This document shows, piece by piece, positions 12,260-22,600 of a DNA stretch of 64,000 bases (position 1 is its first letter; each line of letters opens with the position of its first letter). Below the pieces are notes generated by a model that worked only from the letters and a program-made list of their open reading frames with translations, was not told the DNA's origin and searched no databases. A program made the translations under genes and the position numbers. Source of the DNA: Lepiota brunneoincarnata (lineage: Eukaryota > Basidiomycota > Agaricomycetes > Agaricales > Agaricaceae); the NCBI GenBank assembly GCA_023014365.1, contig JAEBUN010000019.1, positions 1-64,000 on the forward strand, read 5' to 3'.

Positions 12260-12547
12260 TTAGACAGGATTTTGAACACACACTAGCATAGTGGTGGTGG
12301 GGATACTATCCTCTGTCGGCAAAAGCACTGGTAATATCATCGGAGCAGGGGGGGCAGTCGTCCCCTCGTTCCGGGCATGTATCATTTGTGGTTGGATAGG
12401 TACGACAGACCTTCCGCCTGCCGGCCATTCTTGTGGGTAGCTATTGTCTGCGTTGTTCATGGGGACCGCTGCCATCGTTCCTTCAGGTGTATTCCCAAGG
12501 TAATATGCTATCATTCCGTGGTACTTTTCCCTGGCCACGACTATCAA
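12260..12547 (-). pseudogene. Truncated copy of the DUF6699-like gene (block copy 1)
   Basis: The segment from MNNADNSYPQEWPAGG through PPAPMILPVLLPTEDSIPTT matches the N-terminal third of the genes at 14595-15290 (PPAPMILPVPLPAEDGVPTT) and 58772-59458 (PPTPMILPVPLPPTDDIPTS). The frame then stops at 12260, so the domain proper is missing. The original ATG is probably near 12463; the longer frame upstream has no counterpart in the relatives. It lies at the left end of a block whose next parts (about 12560-12830 and 13188-13475) repeat the order seen at 14595-16416. Confidence 0.7.
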
Positions 12548-12559
12548 TATTTTACTCAG

Positions 12560-12830
12560 CGGTTCTGTCCTGACGTCCGCTTCACAGCATTTAGACGCTC
12601 ATCTACACGGCTACTTAAATCGGCGGTTGTCCGTATTTCGCGGCTCTTCGGTGGTATTGTCCAATGGTGGTAGGCAGTTTTGACCTGTGCTCACTAATGA
12701 TCTCTGTTAGCTGTTTGCCATTGCTGAACAAATTAAGGCAGCTTACAGATAGCTATTACACGGACTCTCGAACAGTCGCTCGTCATCCACCGATAGTCTT
12801 GTAGGGCGTGTCCGCCCCAGTGCTCACCTA
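12560..12830 (-). pseudogene. Middle part of the duplicated block, copy 1 (spliced remnant)
   Basis: Matches 15370-15640 at the DNA level. On the minus strand both have a splice-like donor CTGTAAG, then CAGCTAACAG or TGGCTAACAG, then a coding-like piece with TACCACCAT and GAGCGTCTAAA. In this copy the frame is broken by stops. A third relative is at about 59540-59770. Confidence 0.5.
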
Positions 12831-13187
12831 CTCGAAGTGAAACTCACCTATATTCAACATGCCCTCAATGTTTTGGACCTGCCTTCAATTCCCTATCCCT
12901 CACTTGGTCTCTGCTCGACGCCGTTCAAAGACCTTCCTAATGCAACAACCGAGCACCCGTGGTCACTTTCTCGTCCTCTAGCAGTCAATAAAATCTCCTT
13001 TTGTTACGCTACGCATGCAATCAATTCCTGTAATGCATATTGAAGATACTTCTACTTTACCGTTCCGAGGTTCTGATATGACCTTGTGGCTAATCCCCGC
13101 GTTCCCAATTCCTGGTGGTATTAAGATGCTAGTCAACGATGCTAGAGCTTTTGAAGGGCTTTGAATGTCTTTTTTTCTGGTTGCTTG

Positions 13188-13475
13188 CTAGGGGATCTGT
13201 GACAATGCGCTGGGCTGAATGTCTGGGGCGCCGGGGGTCGGAGTCGTGCCAAACGCGTGACCCATTCCCTCATCCTCAATTACCTGAATACCTTGTGGAC
13301 TGAACTTGTCTCGTTGAATCCTCGTAGGATGGGTTGCTTTCTGTGCAGATGTGTTAAGGGAGTGAATATTTTGATGTGGTCTGCCAAGTGATCTGTCTTG
13401 GCGGAGAGAGTGGATGATAGTTTCATCTAGATTGTCGTGTTTTACAACTAGGAATAACAATATGTCGAGTGTCAT
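13188..13475 (-). CDS. Hypothetical protein, paralogue of 15946-16416
   Basis: An ATG-started frame of 95 codons. The segment RIQRDKFSPQGIQVIEDEG with GHAFGTTPTPGAPDIQ resembles SIQRGFQQNSYRPRDIQVDK with GHAVFPTTLTS in the longer ORF at 15946-16416. The upstream part (DILLFLVVKHDNLDETIIHS) also aligns loosely. No domain is known. Its place, right of a DUF6699-like ORF and a spliced middle piece, is the same in both blocks, which supports one duplicated unit. The copy is shorter and may be decaying. Confidence 0.4.
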   Translation of the reverse strand: MTLDILLFLVVKHDNLDETIIHSLRQDRSLGRPHQNIHSLNTSAQKATHPTRIQRDKFSPQGIQVIEDEGMGHAFGTTPTPGAPDIQPSALSQIP

Positions 13476-13479
13476 TTAA

Positions 13480-14594
13480 CCTGCTGTGATGCCATGGTAT
13501 GGTCAGCAGGTAGGTGGGTTCGTTCAGACCACCATTGCCTTTGACAGCGTCAGCTGAACCAATGTGGTATTATTTTCATGTGTATATACATGCTGCATGG
13601 TATCTCCGACGCGCAGTGCATGCCGGTTGTGAAAAGAAAAAATCAGAATAATAAGGCGTGAGTAATGGATATTGGAAGATTGTTTCGTAAATGGAACCTG
13701 GTGGTGACTGTAATGAAACCATTGCGAAGAGGGGGGAAATGGAATTGAGAAACCGGGACGGACGGTGATCAGGAGACAGATAATAATTAAGTGTGAGCAG
13801 AGGCAGTGAAGGAGAAGGATCACGCTAAGAGGATGTTCAACTTGGCTCGCGAGGCAAGGAGAACACCACTGCAAATTAGTGTGGTATGTCATAAATCAGG
13901 AAAACGGCGGTGATGGCGGGTTCATCAGGGCGCGACGCAGTTTTGATTGCAACATCATCACGAAGGTGCTCTTCATTTGGTCGAAGCAGGGATAGCTTTG
14001 ATAAATTTTGTCCACTTTTCCGCAGCCAGAAGCTACTATGTCTGCGTGCCACAGCGTCTGCCGCCAAGTACCGTCGAGTCGACAAATTGAAATATGTTGT
14101 CATATTAACGATCTCCGGCTATAACTGCGCCCCGACCCGGTGGTCACGACCGTATCCGGCCATGGAGTGCGCCCGAGTCCCGACCCAATCATTGTGGTTG
14201 GCAATGGCAAGTCCCGAGCTGAAGGTGTTGATTGAACCACCCCTTCCTCTCCTCCTCCACACCCCGCTCCCTCGTCCCCTCCAGCCATCCCCTCCTCTTG
14301 CCGCTCTCATCTGTCTCGTTACTTCGTTTTTTTCACATTTCACTTCAAATACACACATATCTCTTCATCTGCAGTCTTGAGCCTTACAGGTATGTATAAT
14401 TTCACAAACAATACAATACGGCTTTTCCAGACTTGAACAGACAGCGAAACACTTTTAGATTCGAAAACGATACTACGAAACGAAACATTGTCTTTTGTGT
14501 TCATTCCTCTTGGCTCCGCGAACCCTCCATCAGCAATGTACAGTTCTAGGTGGCTTTTTCTTGACTCACTTGCACCCAACCTGACGTAAGTTCC
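13480..14594. other. Intergenic stretch with copy 2 of the dispersed repeat
   Basis: The repeat at 13760-13880 matches 10425-10545. Other frames (13524-13892 minus, 13910-14380 plus) show no family motif. The CT-rich tract around 14240-14340 makes long uninformative frames on both strands. Confidence 0.4.
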
Positions 14595-15290
14595 TTACAG
14601 CTCAAGTACCAGCCGATCCACCAGAGTCCCCAACTGCCTCAATCCCCTCCACACCCATACTTCGACACTCATCTCCGTGCCATCTCTCGCCCTCACCATC
14701 ACCCACCGCGACAACCCGGCACTTTGGCCATGGAATCGTGCCCTCTGTTCGATTTGGTGCATCCATGCAATCACTGCCCTCTGCACATCGCCAACCGAGA
14801 CTTGATAATTCCCCACCCGGGGATCGACCACGATGGTCTCGCCAAGACTCGTTATGATCCTCAGCCTCCCGACTGACGGATTTGTTGCTGGTGCAACCGT
14901 ATCTGCGAAGTGGACCGTTTTCCCTTCGTTAGCCCCCTGGACATGATTGCTGGCGGCACCCCACAAATGCCCCTGGAACTCTGGCATATCGCTCACCACG
15001 GGCTCGACCACCGGCCGCAATGCCTCATGGTGGCTCAGCGCAAATGCGATTGTCCACGATACCCTTTCGAGCCGTATTCCGTTTGCAGGCGCCCGGTTGT
15101 CATGGGTCTCCTGAACACCCACCGGCATAGTGGTGGTGGGGACGCCATCCTCGGCCGGCAACGGCACTGGTAATATCATCGGAGCAGGGGGCAAGTCGGT
15201 CCCCTCGCTCAAGGCATATGGTTGTTGCTGGGTAAGTGCAGAGGTCCTCCTTGCCTCTGTCAGCCACCCTCGTGGGTAGTGGTAATTCAT
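14595..15290 (-). CDS. DUF6699-like protein (block copy 2)
   Basis: An intact frame of 231 codons, ATG at 15290 (MNYHYPRGW). The central segment PATNPSVGRLRIITS with NYQVSVGDVQRAVIAWM has the register of the DUF6699 core (PATxPxxxxLxI, then VTVxDVL) seen in the gene at 9085-9915. An upstream LRPVVEPVVSDMP with GHLWGAASN and a downstream VWVWRGL are shared with the paralogue at 58772-59458. The two proteins align along their whole length. The usual VRF-type opening is absent, so this is a separate subfamily and the family call is inference. Its role is unknown. Degraded copies occur at least five more times in the window. Confidence 0.7.
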   Translation of the reverse strand: MNYHYPRGWLTEARRTSALTQQQPYALSEGTDLPPAPMILPVPLPAEDGVPTTTMPVGVQETHDNRAPANGIRLERVSWTIAFALSHHEALRPVVEPVVSDMPEFQGHLWGAASNHVQGANEGKTVHFADTVAPATNPSVGRLRIITSLGETIVVDPRVGNYQVSVGDVQRAVIAWMHQIEQRARFHGQSAGLSRWVMVRARDGTEMSVEVWVWRGLRQLGTLVDRLVLEL

Positions 15291-15369
15291 GTTGTTAATC
15301 GACGTCGCCGGCGTCGTTGCTTTAGGTAAATTTCACTTCGCAAAGTGTTGTACTACTGTTCCTATAGTC

Positions 15370-15640
15370 CTATTGCCTGACCACACATATCAGTGCATCA
15401 TTCCATGCCCTCGCCGACCCCCTCTCCACAGCTTTTAGACGCTCACCTATGCGACTGGTTAGCCCTACAGCGGCTGGTGTTCTGTGGTCTTGTGATGGTA
15501 TTTCCCGATGGTGGTAAGCACTTATCCTCATAATGATGTCTGTTAGCCATATATTTTTGTCGAATACGTTGAAGCGACTTACAGATGGCCAATACGCTTG
15601 ATTCCGGATGGTCACTCGTCGTCCACTGATCGCCTTAGAT
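15370..15640 (-). CDS. Small spliced hypothetical gene of the duplicated block
   Basis: The open frame 15370-15615 lacks an ATG. It contains a plausible intron on the minus strand, from CTGTAAGTCG to ATGGCTAACAG, between IRNQAYWPS and DIIMRISAY, followed by GLTSRIGERLKAVERGS and a stop. The same splice signals occur in the copies at about 12560-12830 and 59540-59770. It could instead be a 5' exon of the DUF6699-like gene that starts 80 bp downstream on the same strand. The function is not known. Confidence 0.35.
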
Positions 15641-15945
15641 GAATCACATCCAGTACTTCCCCCCAGCTCAATTGAAACTTACCAAGAGTTGATAGCTATT
15701 CAACCAAGGACTTTGATTTGTCCCCACTCCGAACACTCTACCGCCTGCTTGTCCTTGTCTGGTGCTCTTCCGGCTCGGCTGGGGCAACAACCGAATATTC
15801 AGGGTCAAATTTCCGTCTCCCACTGGTTGGCAGCACTTCTTACTCTGCTGTGCCTATCATCAGTTCCTATGACCTGAGACAGTGTACATCCTACCCACCG
15901 TTCCTTGGACCGGGTACAACCTCGTGCAAATGCTTGCGCCTTCGG

Positions 15946-16416
15946 TTATGGACAGCGTCGGGAGGCAAGCTGATGGTATACTAGGGAGTTTGAGGTATCC
16001 TGAATGTCTGTTCTGGTCGTTGGCTGGGGAATCCAGACCAAGAAGGGCTCCTTGAGAGTATATGAAGCACTGGAGGGAGAGGTGAGGGTTGTGGGAAACA
16101 CAGCGTGACCAGTCTTATCTACTTGAATGTCTCGTGGCCTATAGCTGTTTTGTTGAAATCCTCTTTGGATGGAGATTCCTAGTGGGTGGTTTTGCTGTGG
16201 GCTCTTGTGTCTCTGTGCAATCTGCATGCTGCCATCCGACGTGGGGAAGAGAGATGGGAGTCCTCTCGGTAAACTCGAGGATCGGATCCTATCTTCATGT
16301 TCTACAGCTAGGTTGCGCAATACATTAATTATCTGTGTTGGACTTCTCGAATTGTGACTAAGTACTTTCACGTCTCCTACCCTGGGTGTACCCACTTCCA
16401 CATTGTTCCTCCCCAT
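15946..16416 (-). CDS. Hypothetical protein of the duplicated block
   Basis: An ATG-started frame of 156 codons, hydrophilic and rich in Arg/Ser/Pro. No domain is recognised. The DNA and part of the protein match 13188-13475. It stands upstream of the spliced small gene and of the DUF6699-like gene on the same strand, in the same order as block copy 1. Confidence 0.4.
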   Translation of the reverse strand: MGRNNVEVGTPRVGDVKVLSHNSRSPTQIINVLRNLAVEHEDRIRSSSLPRGLPSLFPTSDGSMQIAQRHKSPQQNHPLGISIQRGFQQNSYRPRDIQVDKTGHAVFPTTLTSPSSASYTLKEPFLVWIPQPTTRTDIQDTSNSLVYHQLASRRCP

Positions 16417-17939
16417 CGCTTCGATGATTTGGTCTGACTACGTCTCATTGCAAGGCTAAATTTCTGCCGTCAAAGCCTGATATTTCTATCAATTTGGGTT
16501 TTGTACTAGGTGGGGATACTAATGCGGGATGATGCCGATCCTTGCGGGGACCGTCAACGCCATCGTGTACAATCCGTTGTCTGCAGAGGGATGGACCGGA
16601 TCTCAGTCCGCTAGGGCCTTGGATGATCTCATCGGACAGATATTAGAAGGTGCCAGTGGTTTCTATCGGACCCTGATCTGCTGGGTATTCATGCACGTGG
16701 ATCAATCAAGCAGCGTTGAACAAGAAGTTCTTGTATATACCCGTGTTCCAGGATTTATTGTACCTGTGACTCAGAGCATGCCCACTCTTCACCATCCAGC
16801 TTAGTCGTCCCAAACTCCGGAGCCAGAATTCGTTAAACAACACGTTAGGTAATGACAAGCGAAACACTGCTAAGTATAAAAATGGCTTTGATCCCAGTGG
16901 TGATCCCATGGTGCTGCGTTCACGATCCCGAAGACCTCGAACTATTGGTTTATCAGCCACCACGCTTGAGCCAGGAACCGTTTAGGAAAATGTCGCAAAT
17001 ACCAAAGAATGAGCTGGCTAGGTGGTACCCGATATCCTGATAGCTTTTTAAGCTGCCAGAAACCTTGTAACACATACGGACAGCTTAAGACGACTTTCAA
17101 GGGGGGACCCTGGTCAGCTTCGAGACAGTTCATTGAAGCGATGCATTGACCCTCTGAACCATCACATTCGCGTCCATGAAGACTGCTACTCAAGCTTTCA
17201 AGACTTTGACAATGAGGGCCCAGAGTTGCCCTTTAATTCTATTCGGTAGTTGTGATAAGGTCCGTGTGTGGCAGCTATGATCACAAGAGGCACTCGTTTC
17301 AGGTCCTTTCGTTGGATATGTCTGGAGGAAAGAGATGATGCGCCACATACCTCAAGTTGTCCACCATTTTCGCTGTTCATCTGCAAACGTTTCACCTTTT
17401 GTGCTACACTTCCACTCGGATAACCATTGGATGAATTCACTTCCCTCATTGCCAACATTCGACAGCATGCAAAGTCGCCTCGTTCTTCCACGTTGATTCG
17501 CAGCCAAGGCTGTTCCCTCCCGCAAGGGTCTGACTCTCCATAGACTTCCTCTGCCTCTCCCGCAATTATTTTACCAGATGGGCGGTGACGGCAGTCGACT
17601 GAGACTGCGTATGCAGATAGTTGTGGCTTGCACCACTAAAATACTTTTGCCTCTCCTATCCTCATATTCCATCTACTAATTATCCCCCCATCGACGCATG
17701 ACCTCAAAGTTTTCCATGCAGATACACCACCCTCGGAGATCAACGAAACTCTTTTCCAACGACGTAACCCCCTCTTCGCCATATCTCTGATTGGATCCAC
17801 GGCTCCTCGGAGTTAACACGTGTCTAGGAAAATGGAACAATTAAGGGCGAGGATGGTAAGCAACCGCTTTTGCGGGTGGTACCGTGATTAAGGCAAGTCA
17901 GCCATGGATCCGGGACCGCAGTGTCACCTAACCTATGAA
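16417..17939. other. Intergenic stretch without a recognised gene
   Basis: Frames at 16529-16804 (plus), 16706-16963 (minus) and 17198-17491 (minus) have no motif or paralogue. No transposon ends or tandem repeats were noticed. Confidence 0.4.
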
Positions 17940-18106
17940 GCCTGGGGATAGGGCGAGATTGAACTTGCAGGGGAAGCGATGTGGGAGTGATTAATTCGTG
18001 TTCCTTTACATAGATAATGTTGGACTGGAGATAGATAGAAGCAACGGACGATTGTTTCTAGGAGAGAGGCTTGTTGTAGATCGCAGATAATTGGGATACA
18101 CTTTGC
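17940..18106 (-). repeat. Conserved cassette tail, copy 1
   Basis: On the plus strand GAGATTGAACTTGCAGG, GATGTGGGAGTGA, TTCGTGTTC and GGGATACA(C)TT occur in the same order as at 21310-21500 and, less exactly, 29590-29755. It lies just 3' of the small minus-strand ORF in all three places. The word GTTCAATC (minus strand) resembles a tRNA B box. Confidence 0.65.
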
Positions 18107-18403
18107 TCAATTCTTGTGCTTAGTTGAATCATACATACGTATCTCCCATTTTACCTTCTCTACCTCATTCATAGATTCCAGCACAACCCGTAGCCGTTTT
18201 TTCGTTGCTTTAACTCCAGCGTCCGCACTAAGAATCCTTTCCTCGTCTCCAGCCTCCCTTTCACTTTGCAAAATCCGGATTGCCTTTAACACATCTCGCC
18301 CTCCCGGAAATATCTCTTTTACTCGAACGTGTTTCGTTGTGGCATTCAGGTCCCTTTCCAGCCACCTTCCGTAATCGCTTCTCGGCTGCCTTCGCTTTTG
18401 CAT
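18107..18403 (-). CDS. Small coiled-coil-type protein of cassette 1
   Basis: An ATG-started frame of 98 codons, highly charged. The stretch DVLKAIRILQSEREAGDEER to KKRLRVVLESMNEVEKVK looks helical. The start (SDYGRWLERDL) and the end (VEKVKWEIR) resemble the ORF at 29760-30044 (SNYERMTGQDL, SVKEEWETR), while the middle has diverged. Both flanks are conserved with two other cassettes, which makes a real gene likely though nothing is known of its role. It could bind a partner through the coiled coil. Confidence 0.5.
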   Translation of the reverse strand: MQKRRQPRSDYGRWLERDLNATTKHVRVKEIFPGGRDVLKAIRILQSEREAGDEERILSADAGVKATKKRLRVVLESMNEVEKVKWEIRMYDSTKHKN

Positions 18404-18720
18404 ATTGGGTGTGGAGCTCCTCTGTGTTGGTGGTACAATTAGGGCGAAAGGCGGGGGCGGTGGTTCAGAAGATTCAATACCTTTTGCTCGAATTCCGTTC
18501 TATTGTTAATTAGCCTGTCGGAAACTGGGCGTGGAGATGACCGATGGGGCTGGTAAAATAGTACCGGAAGAGATGTGGTTGGTTTTTTTTTTGATGGCGT
18601 AGTCAGTGCTGAAGCTGTTATATATGTACTCTCAATTAGTTGGGTCCAACAATCGTGGATCTATTCTATAGAACTGTTAAACAGAGAGCCTGGCGGAGTT
18701 AGGTTGCCGCCTATTGTTAT
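18404..18720 (-). repeat. Conserved upstream module, copy 1
   Basis: It starts at the ATG of the small ORF and includes, on the plus strand, TTGGTGGTACAATTAG, a GGGGG-rich piece, TTAATTAGCCTGTCGGAAAC, GGTCCAACAATCGTGGATCTA and AACAGAGAGCC, then TATTGTTATCCAGTA. The same words in the same order occur at 22202-22510 and 30045-30340, and partly at 23742-23860. By position it is probably a shared promoter and 5' UTR. Confidence 0.7.
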
Positions 18721-19439
18721 CCAGTAGATGGCGCCACAATTCGAAGTCACAGAGATGACGCCAAGATAAGTCGTGAAATTTTCAGGGTTTGGGCTTTGCG
18801 AATCATATTTTTTTTGGACATTCCACTCCTCCACAATACGGTGGGCCCCCAGGGTCACGTTTCCCACAGAAGAAGTTGGGGTTTAGATCTGCGTCGTCGC
18901 CAAATCCTCACGACCCCAGGATGTATTATGATTGGGAAATCAGTCAGGCAGGGTTTATACAATTGTATGGAGTTTCTTAACACCATGGACATAACAAGAA
19001 GACTGTGATGGATCACAACAAAAGTGAGGTTTTGTAGATGGTATTATTTGGTGAAAAGGATGACTGGTATGGTCAGTTGAATGACAGCCGGCAGCGAGAT
19101 GATGAGGTATTCTTACATGCATGGCCCTTCCAGGGGTCAATCCACGTGGCACCATGCGTGACCACCCCTCCGTCATTCATCCGGTCAATTCGGCCCCGAC
19201 CTACAGGCTCCCCCCCCGCGCCGAGCACAAGTTGCAAGATGAGGCTGCCCAATCGTATCCCAAAGTGTAGCGATGGGTGGGCCGACACGATCTCACATCG
19301 TTTGGGATCATCGTCTCTGTTGGAGAATTGGGATATATTTACCACACATGATGCATTTGATCTCAACTCAGCGAAAATCTATTACAATAACCTTATTGTG
19401 TTGGTTGGTCCCTGTCCACCCAAGGAATCACTGTTCCTT
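18721..19439. other. Spacer inside cassette 1
   Basis: No gene is recognised. Parts resemble the corresponding spacer of the other cassettes (for example TTACAATAACCTTATTGTGTTGGTT near 19380 against the copy near 31018), so it belongs to the repeated unit. Confidence 0.45.
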
Positions 19440-19520
19440 GATTGACCGCGGTAACCAGGGGTCACGCCAGAGCTTGTTCCGATACGCTCTCCCACCGATA
19501 GGTTGGTCGCTGGTAATGTG
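19440..19520 (-). pseudogene. DUF6699-like relic, cassette 1
   Basis: The minus strand reads TLPATNLSVGERIGTSSG, which lines up with PATNPAVTRLRIATSFGE of the intact gene at 58772-59458. Only this core survives, with stops on both sides. Confidence 0.55.
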
Positions 19521-19524
19521 ATGC

Positions 19525-20079
19525 CACCAAATAGGGTCTAAATCATTTTATCTTCCACGGTGCCCCCACACCAAGTGCTGTCGATTGTTGCAAGTTCGAA
19601 GATGGCGAGAAGCCCCCGCACCCCATCCTTGGACAATTGGGTTAGTACTTGCGCGATCGGCCTCATCTAAGCTTGATGCCCCCGTCAGGGTCCGAATATT
19701 CCTGGAAATCCCTAACAAGCTGCCGGGAACAGTCCATCACCGTAAGTATTCATGGTTACCCTTCTTATTTGAGCTACTGATCCTCGTAGTATCTGACCAG
19801 TCGCGGATGGTCTCAGCCTTCTGATTTCCGAGATCGGAAGCCGGAGTTTATCGCCGCTACCGTTTGCTTGCGAGCATGCTACCGTACTCGGGGTGTAGTT
19901 TCCCTCCGTATTATTTGGATACTCTACATTACAAATAGAAACTTTCATTTTTTGCTCGTATATCTGTGCTATCAGCTGCATTATGGGTGACCTTGTCCCG
20001 CCGCGACACCCTCTCCAGCGCTCTCCCCAAACGAGCTACCGGCGTCCTTCAAGCAAAGGGCCCAACTGAGACGAGAATC
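19525..20079. other. Intergenic stretch without a recognised gene
   Basis: No motif-bearing frame or repeat was identified between the relic and the duplicated segment that begins near 20080. Confidence 0.35.
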
Positions 20080-20430
20080 GCCTGCGTAGTTCCTTTGCTC
20101 AACTTCTATGACCTCACCTTATTTTCGTTGAACAGGACTGAAACGGTAGTTTCTTTATGTGTTCTACAACCGCTTCGAGTCTGGACCACCAGGGCGAATA
20201 ACCACCTCTTTGTTTCCTTCAACGCAACATACGATCACGCGAAAAAAATCGATACTTATGATCTACCATTATATTTCGCTATTTATTCGCATGCTTTGCC
20301 AAGCGCCGCATTTCCTATCAGATAGCCGCCGAGTGAGCTCACTTTCCTCAGCTGTATCAGTGCCTTTCTCAGCTTGATGGATGGACCGCAACCGAGAAAG
20401 AGTCCGGGTTTTCTCTAGTTCTTGTTTCAT
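20080..20430 (+). repeat. Duplicated segment shared with 29150-29470
   Basis: Shared words in order: GAGTCTGGACCACC / GAGTCCGGACCACC, GCCAAG(C/G)GCCGCATTT, CTATCAGATAGCC / GCTAGCCATCAG, GTGAGCTCACTTTCCTCAGCT / GTGAGTTCACTTTCCTCAGCT and GACCGCAACCG. It marks the left end of cassettes 2 and 4. No protein can be assigned; the plus frame at 19966-20325 is not conserved. Confidence 0.65.
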
Positions 20431-21309
20431 CTCCGGAGTTCATCAGCCATGTACAAAATAAAATAAAATAAACGTGTCGCCGTCCAGGTCTTCTCACAGC
20501 AAGGAGCTGACGTGTTCGACAGTGTGTCCTTGCCAATGTCAACCCCACTGAACTCTATTCTTAGATGATACACGCGAGCTTGCACGGAGGCCACTGTTTT
20601 AATCGACAGCACGAATCGCCTCTTTAATGAGGCTGACTCTCCACGGTTTGAACTGCAGGCAGCCTTCGAGTTTTCGGGCTGGATATGGGGTATTGCAGTG
20701 GAAAACAGCTCGGTATTAAATTTAATCCTCCCATCCGGGGCTAGTGAGCCATTTGTATTTCGAATGACCCCCTCGCGCTCATAGCGGCTGCTTATCCCCA
20801 GGTTTCATAGGCCACGTGAGGCTGCGGTCCATCTATCGCTGGCTTCCCTTAAACCATGGTGTCACCTGCGAAACAGTCCCATACCATCCCTCACCCTTGG
20901 TTGGTCCATTTCGCTCAGCAAGTGTGACTTGGTCGAGGAGGGGGGGGTGGATCCAGTCCTCGCAGTAGGACTCCTGAGATGTTGACCGAACCGAAAGGGG
21001 GAGGACAATGCGTGATAGAGCCGGGTCCGGGGTGTGCAATGCTGGTCAAGTGTGTGTGTACTTATGAGAACCAGAGGGAATGGGAGAGAGGTGGTGGTTA
21101 GGCCGTCGTGTATCATTGATCACCAGTGGTCGGGTGATACAAAATGACCATGAGAGGCTGGCGGCTACCCCCTCCGTTTTTCCTTATAAGGAGATTACCC
21201 ACGGCTTTGCCTATTCTTGATTCGCTAATGGTATTGATTAGACCGCGCGACTATGGACCAGAGTCCCCCCACAGTGGAACGGTTTCGCATGACTACAACG
21301 CTGGCCACT
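20431..21309. other. Stretch present in cassette 2 only
   Basis: Between the duplicated segment and the cassette tail, cassette 2 is about 800 bp longer than cassette 4. No gene or transposon end was recognised in the extra DNA. Confidence 0.4.
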
Positions 21310-21526
21310 GCCCCCCACCGAGATTGAACTTAGATAGAAAACGATGTGGGAGTGACTAGTTCGTGTTCATATAAAAAATGGTGTTACATCGACGATGCAG
21401 GATTTTGTGTATGGAAGAAACGGACAATTGGTCTTAGGAGAAAGAGACCTGGGGTGGATACATGGTGGAGGTACATTTTCACTCAAGCAAGGTTTATATA
21501 TACTCTGTTTCTTTGCGGCTCCCTCG
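21310..21526 (-). repeat. Conserved cassette tail, copy 2
   Basis: It contains CGAGATTGAACTTAG, CGATGTGGGAGTGACTAG, TTCGTGTTCATATAAAAAATG, GGTGTTAC, ACGGACAATTGG and TATATATAC. It is the counterpart of 17940-18106 and 29590-29755. Confidence 0.65.
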
Positions 21527-22201
21527 TCACCGCCTGCCGTGTGCGAGAAGCCATGATTTGCTCCGACCTGGGCGGTTTACTGCTACGGTTTCCTTCGACG
21601 TGATGGGTGGGGCCGGCGGTGTTTTTGCTACAGCTACGATTTTCTTCGACGTGATGAGTGGGGCCGGCGGTTTTTCTGCTACGATTTTCTCCGACGTGAT
21701 GGGTGGGGCGGCCCGCAGATTTTTTGGTACGGGTTTGTTCGTCGTGATGGGTGGGGCCGGCGGGTTGATTGCTTCCGCAAAGCAACGTACTTCCTCGTCG
21801 CGAAGTGCTTCCATGCGACGTGCTTCCTCCTGGCGATATTTAGCCACTTTGTCCTGACGTTTTTGGGCATCCTCGAGCCATTTCTCTTTAACTTTTTTTC
21901 GGAATTTGGTGCTTGTCTCGGTCTCGGTAAAATTCGGATCACCACGGTAGTTATGCCATTGGTCGGGAGGTATTCCCTGGCCCCTCGTCGAGAAATCGTA
22001 AAAGATCACCGCGCGGTCCACTTTGCGTTGCAACTTCTCTGCTTCCGGGTTTCTCAATACGCTCCAATTCCCTGAACTACCCCCCCCATTGCCCCCTGTA
22101 TACCTATGCGGATTGTCAAACCGTTCACACCATCTTTTCAGGTCCCGAGAACTAGTCGCTGGCCGGTAGCCCAACAGGTACCCCGCCTCCATGCCAGTCA
22201 T
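21527..22201 (-). CDS. Lys/Glu- and Pro-repeat-rich protein of cassette 2
   Basis: An ATG-started frame of 224 codons. The N-terminus (GYLLGYRPATSSRDLKRW) leads to a charged, probably helical centre (KFRKKVKEKWLEDAQKRQ, KYRQEEARRMEALRDEEV). The C-terminal third is built from degenerate repeats of PPAPPITSKK(I/T)VA, four to five units. The DNA of the repeats is a tandem array (plus strand 21600-21770, GTGATGGGTGGGGCCGGCGG). The flanks are the same as those of the ORFs at 18107-18403 and 29760-30044, but the coding part is longer and hardly similar. Its role is unknown; the repeat suggests a flexible binding segment. Confidence 0.5.
   Translation of the reverse strand: MTGMEAGYLLGYRPATSSRDLKRWCERFDNPHRYTGGNGGGSSGNWSVLRNPEAEKLQRKVDRAVIFYDFSTRGQGIPPDQWHNYRGDPNFTETETSTKFRKKVKEKWLEDAQKRQDKVAKYRQEEARRMEALRDEEVRCFAEAINPPAPPITTNKPVPKNLRAAPPITSEKIVAEKPPAPLITSKKIVAVAKTPPAPPITSKETVAVNRPGRSKSWLLAHGRR
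21590..21775 (+). repeat. In-frame tandem repeat encoding PPAPPITS units
   Basis: GATGGGTGGGGC(C)GGCGG recurs with spacings of about 36-60 bp, four to five times, separated by varied TTTTTCT/GCTAC stretches. On the minus strand it encodes repeated PPAPPIT-type peptides. Confidence 0.75.
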
Positions 22202-22600
22202 CGTTGCGCGTTGAGTGTGTTCTAATGTGGTGCATTAGGGAACAGTTGTTGGTCTCCGTACAATTAACGTTTGAGCGATTACCTTTTATTCGTATTCAGG
22301 GTCTGCTGCTAATCAGCACAGCGTCGAAGAGTGTGCGTGGGGATGGTTGATGAGGCAGAGCACAGTATTAGAAGGGGAGTTGGTTATTTTTTTCACGTAG
22401 TGCAAAAGCTATCTTATATGTATCTGCGGATTTGTGGGCCCAAGGGACGCGAACCTGTTTAGTGGAACTGGGTGAATAGAGAGCCAACCTTATTGTTATC
22501 CAGTAAATGACACCATTTGTAGAACAATTTGGAGTTCTAAATGATCTCAGAGGGGATGGCTCCGAGATCTGAAGTAAAATTTGGGCACCTCAAGCCCGAA
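22202..22600 (-). repeat. Conserved upstream module, copy 2
   Basis: It starts at the ATG of the cassette-2 ORF. Shared words: TTGAGTGTG, GTGGTGCA, TTGTTGGTCTCCGTACAATTA, AGCACAGTATTAGAAG, GTAGTGCAAAAGCTAT, GTGGAACTG, AGAGAGCC, and TATTGTTATCCAGTAAATG as in copy 1. Confidence 0.7.
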
